Below, in pieces: positions 9,468 to 16,580 of a stretch of 64,000 nt of DNA (its first letter is position 1; each line of letters begins with the position of its first letter). The notes beneath the pieces are model-generated. The model was not told the origin of the DNA and did no database searches. It saw only the letters and a program-made list of their open reading frames with translations. The position numbers were made by a program, and so were the translations under genes. The stretch comes from Candidatus Heimdallarchaeum endolithica (GTDB taxonomy: Archaea > Asgardarchaeota > Heimdallarchaeia > Heimdallarchaeales > Heimdallarchaeaceae), in NCBI GenBank assembly GCA_021513715.1, contig CP084167.1, positions 3,145,060 through 3,209,059 on the forward strand, written 5' to 3'.

Positions 9468-9769
9468 TGGTTTCAAAGCAAGAAGCTATACTCCTAATAA
9501 TTGAGAGAGGTACAGGTGTAATAGGACCTGTAAAGATGATGTCATTAGTTTCTGAAGCAGGTATAACCTTAGAAGATGGTAAAGTTGTCTCTCAAAATAT
9601 AGATGAAAGTTTTAAGAAACTAACAGAAAGTTTTGCTTCAATTGCTCCAACAACTAGAATAACACTGTTATCTCTAGCTAAAATGCATGGTTTTAGCATT
9701 GAAGAAAAAAAAGAAAAAAAGAAGAAAACATTTTTACGATTTAAAAACTGGAAACTTTTTAGACGTTAA
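9467..9769 (+). CDS. Small basic-tailed protein coupled to the diiron MBL protein
   Basis: About 100 residues, starting at the ATG inside the TAATG overlap at 9467. The first 75 residues are helical (SKQEAILLIIERGTGVIGP, MMSLVSEAGITLEDG, RITLLSLAKMHG). The C-terminus is strongly basic (EEKKEKKKKTFLRFKNWKLFRR), which suggests binding to membrane or nucleic acid. No family recognised. The tight overlap points to a function shared with the upstream ODP-type protein, perhaps as signalling partner (inference). Confidence 0.55.
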   Translation: MVSKQEAILLIIERGTGVIGPVKMMSLVSEAGITLEDGKVVSQNIDESFKKLTESFASIAPTTRITLLSLAKMHGFSIEEKKEKKKKTFLRFKNWKLFRR

Positions 9770-9905
9770 ATTATAATTTCTCATTTAAAATATTTTTTTT
9801 CATCTATTTTAAAGAATAAGAACTTTTCTTACTTGTCTGTTTTTGAGCAAAAATTTATAAGAAACAAAAATATTCTCCCTACAACTTTTGAAAAAGGTTA
9901 AAATA

Positions 9906-11207
9906 ATGCAACAAAAGTTCCAGAGAATCCAAGAACTAGATTTCATTCGAGGAATAGCTATTTTGGTCATGTTAGCTTTTCACAGTTCATATTATTGGGA
10001 CTCAACAATGTCTAGTGCTGAGATGAATATTTGGCTAAGCAACCCACTAGCTATTTTTGCTTTGTTTATTGGTAAGTTTGCTGGTATTTTTGCTGTTATT
10101 TCTGGAGCTGCTAATGCAATTAGTATTAGTGCAAGAGTAGAAAATAAAAAAAACAAAATAAGAGGAATAATTTATAGTTCTTTTATCGCAGGATTGTGGA
10201 TAATATTTATAGGAAGAATACATGCATCAATGTTCAATCATACAATTAAAGGGGATCTAGTGACACCTTATCCTGATGGGCCAGAACAATATAGCCTTCT
10301 TGTTGGAAGTATTCAAACAGGAGAGTTGCAATTTCCATCTGAATTTATTTTAATTTTTAAGAATACTGCTCTTTTTGTTATTGGAATGAGTGTAATGTGC
10401 TCTGGAGTTTTTTTTGCCTTATTGTCAAGGAAAAATAATCATGAAAAAATTAAGCGAAATATGATAGTCATAGGTACTGTGGCTACAATAGTAGTTTTAG
10501 CAACAGAACCTTTAAAAATTTGGCTAAGACCAATTTGGGTTAACTACGCACTTAATCATCAATATGTAAAAGGATTTTTGCTAGGTTTCCTAATAGGAGA
10601 TAGTTATCCTTTCTTCCCTTACGCTGGTTTTGCTTTCTATGGAATGATTTTTGGAGTAGCTTATTATCATCAAATAGATAGAAAAAAAGTAGCTAAAATA
10701 GGAGGAGCTGTAGGCGGAGTTTACTTGATTTCAGGGATAATTTTATTGATTATCCTAGGTCATCCTGATATTACTGAAGTTTTTCAGACATTGTCAATAC
10801 AATGGAACCTTTCACAAATAGGGTCAATGATATTAGTAATGACACTCGTTTATTGGGTTCACTTTGATATAAAAATGTCAAAAATTAAAAGAATTTTCCG
10901 CTCGCGATTTGTTCGTCGATTTGGTCTTCAAACATTAACTGTATTTTTCCTAGAACCTATAGTAGGAACATCAATAAAGGCTTATGTTTTAGATAAACTC
11001 TTTCCAGGCTGGTCAATTCATTTGGCATTAGCATTTGTTTACGGGTTATCATTAATATTTTTATGGTTTTTAATTTTGAGGGGATGGGAAGAAATAGGCT
11101 TTATTGGTTCTTTAGAATGGATTACAGCAAAAGTGTTAGGATGGTTAACTTTTAGAGAACCAACTAGGCTAAAAATAAAAGAAAATCTTTACTTTGATTC
11201 TGAATGA
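9906..11207 (+). CDS. Multi-pass membrane acyltransferase-like protein (DUF1624/HGSNAT-like)
   Basis: About 433 residues with some ten membrane helices. The N-terminus RIQELDFIRGIAILVMLAFHSSYYW is the signature of membrane acyltransferases related to heparan-alpha-glucosaminide N-acetyltransferase and acyltransferase-3 proteins (L-D-x-x-R-G followed by a histidine in the first helix). Such proteins move an acyl group across the membrane onto a sugar or lipid. The acceptor here is unknown. A TATA-like TTTATAAG at about 9855 precedes the gene. Starts at 9888 (TTG) and 9906 (ATG) are both possible; AAAGG lies just before the ATG. Confidence 0.62.
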   Translation: MQQKFQRIQELDFIRGIAILVMLAFHSSYYWDSTMSSAEMNIWLSNPLAIFALFIGKFAGIFAVISGAANAISISARVENKKNKIRGIIYSSFIAGLWIIFIGRIHASMFNHTIKGDLVTPYPDGPEQYSLLVGSIQTGELQFPSEFILIFKNTALFVIGMSVMCSGVFFALLSRKNNHEKIKRNMIVIGTVATIVVLATEPLKIWLRPIWVNYALNHQYVKGFLLGFLIGDSYPFFPYAGFAFYGMIFGVAYYHQIDRKKVAKIGGAVGGVYLISGIILLIILGHPDITEVFQTLSIQWNLSQIGSMILVMTLVYWVHFDIKMSKIKRIFRSRFVRRFGLQTLTVFFLEPIVGTSIKAYVLDKLFPGWSIHLALAFVYGLSLIFLWFLILRGWEEIGFIGSLEWITAKVLGWLTFREPTRLKIKENLYFDSE

Positions 11208-11294
11208 ATAATTTATTCTTTCTTATTAGCTATGTTTTGCCTTTAATTTTTTACTAAGTTAACATTTAATAATCACTGTTATCAATAAAGTATT

Positions 11295-12374
11295 GTGGTT
11301 AATTTAACATTTAGTACTCTTATTATGTTCATATCAACAATACCTGAGTTCATTGCCTTAATTATGTGTTTGATAAACTTTAGGAGAAAAAGATATTTAC
11401 ATTATTTGTATATGTTTGCGACTTGGTTCTTTCTTTGGTTAGGAAATCTTTTTTTAGCAATTGGATATTTAACTTTAAATCTTATTGTTTATAAAATAGG
11501 ATTATTTGTTACCATACCTCTAACTTTTTTTATAATGCTACTTGTTGATTCAATCTCAAGAGAATCAATTGACCCCTTTAAATTGTCAGTTGTTATGATA
11601 GTTTCGACTTTAGCTTTTGCTTTTGGTCTTGAGAAAGATGTGGTAAGGTTGAATGTTTCTAAGTTGTGTGAAACAGGACCTAGTGTTGTTGGAAAGTTCA
11701 ATTACGCTCTTGCTGCTTCTTTTTTAATTTCTTCAATACTTTGGTTTTACTATTTCTTGATTTTATATCTAAAATCTCCCAAGAGTCTGAAAAGAATTGC
11801 TCTTATTAACCTTTTAGGAGCAATAATAGGTGGTCATTTAGCTGGTTTAGCTTATGCTACTGGACTTGTTTGGTATTTACCTGGAACTGATTATTTCTTA
11901 ATAGCAATTGGTGCTTTATTAACTACGTATAGTTTCTCAAAAGAACCGAGACTAGGTTATATCTTGCCTTTTAAAGTCTCAAGACTTTTATTAATAGATG
12001 TAGAATCAGGCTTACCTTTATTTTCTCACACTTGGGACAATTCAAGATTAGTCGATAGTTACTTATTTTCTGGAGCAATTCACGGAATTACACAAATATT
12101 AAAGGAAAGTCTTCATAAAGGGATAGTTAAGGAGATTGTGTTAGAAGAAGCTTCCTTAATTATCAAAGTTCCTGAGCAAAAAGATTATCCTATCGCTTTT
12201 GTTTTGATAACAAATAAAACAAGCGCGATATTATCTCAGTCACTAGAACTTTTGGAAGAGAATATTACAAGGACTATTCCTAAAGAAAAAATAGAAGAAA
12301 TGACAATTAACCAATCATCAAATCTTGGAAATTATATAAATTCTGCCTTCCCTTACGTTGTATCATACACCTAA
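11295..12374 (+). CDS. Seven-helix membrane protein with a C-terminal longin/roadblock-like sensor domain
   Basis: About 359 residues. The first 215 contain roughly seven hydrophobic helices in an arrangement like the 7TM sensory module of histidine kinases. The cytoplasmic end (about 228-345: RLLLIDVESGLPLFSHTW...LFSGAIHGITQILKESL...EIVLEEASLIIKV) matches the domain found at the start of the 7467-8675 protein and at the end of the 44850-46892 protein, including the SGLP turn and the (L/F)SG-I helix. A membrane receptor that passes a signal to a soluble partner is a reasonable inference. Starts with GTG at 11295. Confidence 0.55.
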   Translation: MVNLTFSTLIMFISTIPEFIALIMCLINFRRKRYLHYLYMFATWFFLWLGNLFLAIGYLTLNLIVYKIGLFVTIPLTFFIMLLVDSISRESIDPFKLSVVMIVSTLAFAFGLEKDVVRLNVSKLCETGPSVVGKFNYALAASFLISSILWFYYFLILYLKSPKSLKRIALINLLGAIIGGHLAGLAYATGLVWYLPGTDYFLIAIGALLTTYSFSKEPRLGYILPFKVSRLLLIDVESGLPLFSHTWDNSRLVDSYLFSGAIHGITQILKESLHKGIVKEIVLEEASLIIKVPEQKDYPIAFVLITNKTSAILSQSLELLEENITRTIPKEKIEEMTINQSSNLGNYINSAFPYVVSYT

Positions 12375-12444
12375 ATAGTTACAAAGCAAGAAATTGTTTT
12401 TAGGACAAAAAAAATAATAGAAATACTCGCAATATTTCTACTTT

Positions 12445-13581
12445 TTAAATTTCTGTAAAGGATTCTACAACTTGTTTATTTAATCTTTTTAACGCTTCTA
12501 CTATTAGTTCAACAGTATTTTCCATATCATCTACAGAAATAATACCATTATGACTATGAATATGCCTAGTTGGGACACAAATAGCAAGAGAAGGACATCC
12601 AATTCCTGATAAATGAATAACTCCTGCATCTGTTCCTCCAGGTACAGTAGACAATTGGTATGGGATGTTTAGTTCCTCTGCTAAATCAATCATGAAATTT
12701 CTAAATCTTGGGTTGGGAATCATTGATCTATCATAAATAAACAAACTTGGCCCTTTACCCATTTTTGCAGGAGCTTTGTCTCCAATTCCAGGGACATCTC
12801 CAGAAATATCTACATCTATTGCTATTGCTAAGTCAGGTAAGATCTTTTCTGCAGCAGTTCGTGCTCCTCTTAACCCTACTTCTTCTTGAGTTGTTGAGCA
12901 ACCATAAACTGTGTTTGGATGTTCAATATTCTCTTCTTTAAGCCTTCTTATAATTTCAGCAGTTAAAACTGCTCCTACACGATCATCAAAAGCTTTTCCC
13001 ACTGCAAATTTCTTCATTTCAAATTTCTTTTCTTTGCCTTCTCCGTTTTCTGTTTCTATTAATCTAGGTCTTTCCCAAATTTCAAACTTAGCGTCAGGCA
13101 TAACAGGGTCTCCTTCACGAATACCAAGTTCTTTTACTTCTTCCTTTGATATACACCCAACATCGATATACATTTTATCCTTTACAACTACTTTATTCCT
13201 ATCTTCTGGTGAAAGAACGTGAGGGGGCTTGGCAGTAATAATTCCTGGGATAAACTCTCCTTTACGAGTTCTAATAATTACTCTTTGACTGAGAAGAGTT
13301 TGATCCCACCATCCACCAAGTTGATGAAATTTAAGAAAGCCATCTTTTGTGATAGATTTAATCTGAAAACCTATTTCATCAATATGACCAGCAATCATTA
13401 TTTTAGGGCTATCCTCCGTTCCCTTTTTAGTGAAAATTAGGGAACCAGTTCTATCTTTATCGATGTGATCGGCAAATTTCTCGACATAATTACGCATCTT
13501 TTTTTGGACTTCCCATTCAAAACCTGAAGGACCAAAATCATTAGTTAACTCTTCTAAAAGGTTGAGATTTATTTTAGACAT
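12445..13581 (-). CDS. M42 family aminopeptidase (TET/endoglucanase M family)
   Basis: 378 residues, the normal length for the family. Metal-binding and catalytic motifs are present in order: IMIAGHIDEIGFQI, GKAFDDRVGAVLTAEI, STTQEEVGLRGARTA, AIDVDISGDVPG, GGTDAGVIHLSG and RHIHSHNGIIS. These enzymes form large tetrahedral particles in archaea and trim peptides left by the proteasome. Within M42, the exact specificity (leucyl, glutamyl or lysyl) cannot be read from sequence. ATG start at 13581. Likely a single-gene transcript. Confidence 0.9.
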   Translation of the reverse strand: MSKINLNLLEELTNDFGPSGFEWEVQKKMRNYVEKFADHIDKDRTGSLIFTKKGTEDSPKIMIAGHIDEIGFQIKSITKDGFLKFHQLGGWWDQTLLSQRVIIRTRKGEFIPGIITAKPPHVLSPEDRNKVVVKDKMYIDVGCISKEEVKELGIREGDPVMPDAKFEIWERPRLIETENGEGKEKKFEMKKFAVGKAFDDRVGAVLTAEIIRRLKEENIEHPNTVYGCSTTQEEVGLRGARTAAEKILPDLAIAIDVDISGDVPGIGDKAPAKMGKGPSLFIYDRSMIPNPRFRNFMIDLAEELNIPYQLSTVPGGTDAGVIHLSGIGCPSLAICVPTRHIHSHNGIISVDDMENTVELIVEALKRLNKQVVESFTEI

Positions 13582-13631
13582 AAATAAGAAAAAAAGTAAA
13601 CACTTTAATATTTTGTGCTTGTAAGCTCTTT

Positions 13632-14858
13632 CTATTTTAAAACTTGAAGAGTATAGTTTAATTCATTATTGTTAAGTTTAAAGTTGTTTAGTATAAAGAA
13701 AAAAGGAAGTAATAAAGTAGCTCCTATCATTGCAGAAAAGACAGTAGTATCAATGGTTACATTGTAAAAGTTTAGGAATAAACTGTAGATGAAGAAAGCT
13801 AAATTTGTTATTGCAGAGATGAATGAAGTAAATGTAGCTCTAAGATCTGAACTCAGTTTTCTTTGTATCATTTGACTTATAATTGGTGCACGTCCTCCTC
13901 TTGTAATCTGCAAGGCATAGATAGCAGTAAGAATTAATAGTGAATGTAGTTTCCAGATAACAAGGTAACTTGTTGTTTCAATAATAAGAAAAGCATAAAC
14001 CGCTAATAGTTCGAACTTTTGTTTTAATCTTCCAATTATTGTAGAGCTCAGAGCAGCAATAAGATTCATTGTGGCGAAAATTAATCCAATTTCAAATGTA
14101 CTAATGTTTAAAGCAAATAATTTTGGTTGATATGACCAGAATACTGCCCGTCCAAAGACAGATAACGAGAATGTAGCAATGAAAATGGATATTAGAAACT
14201 TAGAATGAATGAGTAGTTTAATAGATTTAACAGTAGCTCCGTTAATACTTTCTGCTTTTTTCCTTTCAGGTTCATAGACAAAGAGAAACATAACAGCTTT
14301 AAATCCAAAGGAAATGCTAATTATTAGCAAAGGAGTATATAGATTATGAAGAGCAATTAATCCTGAGATGGGTAAAGAAATCATTGCAGTTAAGAAACTA
14401 AGAGTGGTTGCTTTGCTGAGGATTTGCTTATATCGTTCAATTTCATTTATCTCAATCAGACCATCATAGACCAAGCTAACATCCGAGCCTGAAATTACTG
14501 CACCTCCAACTCCAAATAGAGCTTCAGCAAGAGCATAAGCAGTAAAGGATCTTCCTATAAAATATAAGAAACAGGCAACAGTTAGGATAGAATAACCAGT
14601 TACTAATACCAGTTTTCTTTTAAACATATCAGAGAAAGCACCAGAAGGAATCTCAAATATCATTATACTTAATGCAAATATTCCTTGCAATAGTAGCATT
14701 TGAGCAAAAGATAGGTTTGCTAACTCCCAAACTTTTACTATTACAGGAATAACCATTGCTGTAATATCTAACTTAGAAAGGATAAAGAAAAGATTATTTC
14801 TTTTAATTAATTTTTCTTTTTCTTTACCTTTCAATTCATTTGTTGAGGAGCACATCAT
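13632..14858 (-). CDS. MFS transporter
   Basis: 408 residues with about twelve hydrophobic helices. The loop motif FEIPSGAFSDMFKRKLVLV corresponds to the MFS A-motif, and GVGGAVISGSDVSLVYDGL marks helix 4-5, as in drug- or sugar-type MFS exporters. The charged N-terminus (NELKGKEKEKLIKRNNLFFILSKLD) is cytoplasmic. Substrate unknown. The ATG start at 14858 overlaps by four bases a 64-codon reading frame lying in the structured region upstream. The transporter may therefore be controlled by that leader, by RNA folding or by translational coupling (inference). Confidence 0.8.
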   Translation of the reverse strand: MMCSSTNELKGKEKEKLIKRNNLFFILSKLDITAMVIPVIVKVWELANLSFAQMLLLQGIFALSIMIFEIPSGAFSDMFKRKLVLVTGYSILTVACFLYFIGRSFTAYALAEALFGVGGAVISGSDVSLVYDGLIEINEIERYKQILSKATTLSFLTAMISLPISGLIALHNLYTPLLIISISFGFKAVMFLFVYEPERKKAESINGATVKSIKLLIHSKFLISIFIATFSLSVFGRAVFWSYQPKLFALNISTFEIGLIFATMNLIAALSSTIIGRLKQKFELLAVYAFLIIETTSYLVIWKLHSLLILTAIYALQITRGGRAPIISQMIQRKLSSDLRATFTSFISAITNLAFFIYSLFLNFYNVTIDTTVFSAMIGATLLLPFFFILNNFKLNNNELNYTLQVLK

Positions 14859-15115
14859 TTTTTCACTTCCTTTAATATTTTTGCAACAAGTAGCGAAAGG
14901 TTGAAGATAGCGTAGGCTAATAATTTGGCTAAAAACAAGTCGAGAAATTTCTTATTCACCAGAAAGAATGGACGAAAAGCCAGAACAGAGTTAAGACCCT
15001 GGTGAAGAAGTAAACTTCTACTTTTAATATGGTGTGAGGACGATAGCATACGCTACAAAAAACCAATTATCAAGCGTATGAGTTCGTCCATTCTTAAACA
15101 TCTTAACTCTAAAGT
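14859..15115 (-). ncRNA. Candidate structured RNA or leader upstream of the MFS gene
   Basis: This stretch has several long complementary segments. 14964-14976 (AAGAATGGACGAA) is exactly complementary to 15083-15095. 14987-14996 (AGAGTTAAGA) is exactly complementary to 15101-15110. 15047-15054 (CATACGCT) pairs with 15073-15080. CACCAG at 14957-14962 pairs with CTGGTG at 14999-15004. The first two long pairings cross each other, so they would form a pseudoknot or two alternative folds. I place it on the minus strand because it precedes the MFS start there, but the strand is inferred. A 64-codon frame (15049 to 14855) overlaps the region and is not clearly a gene. Confidence 0.35.
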
Positions 15116-15244
15116 TTAATTCTTCTGTTTTGTATTTAAACGTTTTCAAAATAGTTTTTCAACTTACAGAAAAAAGTAGAAATCTATTTAGGAAAAACTG
15201 TTTGATTACATTTATATATTGAATACTACTATATACTCGATAAA

Positions 15245-15427
15245 ATGACTAGCTTCTTTAGAACAATTATTGATTATATAATAGGAAAAATAACACGGGT
15301 AGATAAGAATAAACTTAAGGTAGAAATGGACATAAAGGAAAAAGAATCAAAAGTATTTCGGGGAATAAAAGGGACAAAAGGTAAAGCAGAAACAGTTGTC
15401 CAAATAATGAACTCATTTAGAATATAG
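15245..15427 (+). CDS. Small basic hypothetical protein
   Basis: 60 residues: a short hydrophobic start (MTSFFRTIIDYIIGKI) followed by a lysine-rich part (DKNKLKVEMDIKEKESKVFRGIKGTKG). No family recognised. A TATA-like TTTATATATT lies at about 15210-15219, 25-30 bases before the ATG, as expected for a leaderless archaeal transcript. That promoter is the main reason to accept it as a gene. Confidence 0.4.
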   Translation: MTSFFRTIIDYIIGKITRVDKNKLKVEMDIKEKESKVFRGIKGTKGKAETVVQIMNSFRI

Positions 15428-15505
15428 TGTATCTACAGGAAATTCACTAAATCTTTTTACATAAAAAAATTAAAAAAGTAGATTTCTAGCTATTTTTGTG
15501 CAAAA

Positions 15506-16561
15506 ATGATAATAAAAGAAAAAAGGACTTCTTTGATAAAAAATCTTTTTCCTTCACATGTTCCTCAAATATGGTGTCCTCCTCTTACTCATTACAATGA
15601 GAATGGAGAGATTGATTTTAACAGAATGAAAAAACATATTGAATTCTTGATACCATATATTCACTCTTTTTTAATCCCTGGTTCAACAGGAGATGGTTGG
15701 GAATTAAAACTAATTGAGTACAAGTCTATTCTTGAATTCATTCACAAAGAATTTGGAACTAAAAACAAGATTAACTTAATCATTGGTTTGTTAAGAGAGG
15801 ATCCTAAAGATAGAATGGAATTTTTAGACCATGCTATAAGTTTCCTTAAAGAGAAAAATATTGAAATCAAAGCAAATGGTTCTAATTTTGGATACTTCAA
15901 GGGTTTTGTCATATGTCCGAAAAAAGGAAAAGAATTGACTCAAGATGAAATTAAAGAAGATATTATAGAGTTACTGGAAAAAGACTATCCTTTTGTTCTT
16001 TATCAACTTCCTCAAGTTACAGAAAATGAATTAACTCCTGAATTAGTAGAATATCTTGCAAAAAGGTACTATAATGTATATATGCTAAAAGATTCAAGTG
16101 GAGCTGATAGAATCGCTAATTCAGATAGAGATTATTACAGTCTAGTGATTCTAAGAGGAGCAGAAGGGAATTATTTTGAGCAACTGAAAATAACTGGAGG
16201 AAAGTATGATGGTTTTCTATTGAGCATTGGAAATAGTTTTCCACAAGAACTTTGTTCGTTAATTGAATTGATGAGTAAAGGAAAGAACGAACAAGCACAA
16301 AAGCTTTCAAGAAAATTGACAAATGTAGTAAACTCTGTTTTCAAGATAGCTCAACAAATTCCAAAAGGAAATGCTTTTACAAACTCTAATAAACTTATAG
16401 ATCACTTTAATGCATATGGAGAAAAATGGAAAGATTTTCCTTTTCCTATTCTTCATAGTGGAGAAGAAATAGATGAAAATCTATTGGAAAAAACAGAGAA
16501 AATTTTGATGAAACAAGGGTTGTTAAGAAAAGAAGGATATATGCTTAAAGAAAAAAAATAG
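15506..16561 (+). CDS. DapA/NanA-family class I aldolase-like protein
   Basis: 351 residues with a (beta/alpha)8 pattern. The family signature is present as FLIPGSTGDGWELKLIEY (usual G-T-T-G-E), VLYQLPQVT at the tyrosine position, and VYMLKDSSGADR with the Schiff-base lysine. The family includes dihydrodipicolinate synthase, N-acetylneuraminate lyase and several 2-keto-sugar-acid aldolases. The altered GSTGDG motif and the long C-terminal extension after residue 290 suggest it is not the lysine-pathway DapA, but a substrate cannot be assigned. ATG start at 15506. Stands alone between a small gene and a convergent surface-protein gene. Confidence 0.75.
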   Translation: MIIKEKRTSLIKNLFPSHVPQIWCPPLTHYNENGEIDFNRMKKHIEFLIPYIHSFLIPGSTGDGWELKLIEYKSILEFIHKEFGTKNKINLIIGLLREDPKDRMEFLDHAISFLKEKNIEIKANGSNFGYFKGFVICPKKGKELTQDEIKEDIIELLEKDYPFVLYQLPQVTENELTPELVEYLAKRYYNVYMLKDSSGADRIANSDRDYYSLVILRGAEGNYFEQLKITGGKYDGFLLSIGNSFPQELCSLIELMSKGKNEQAQKLSRKLTNVVNSVFKIAQQIPKGNAFTNSNKLIDHFNAYGEKWKDFPFPILHSGEEIDENLLEKTEKILMKQGLLRKEGYMLKEKK

Positions 16562-16580
16562 AAAAAAGAAGAAAGAAAAA

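Noticed and set aside
14855..15049. 64-codon frame overlapping the MFS start by ATGA
   Set aside because: Composition is unremarkable, it has no recognisable family, and the same bases carry the strong complementary segments. It is mentioned only as a possible leader peptide.
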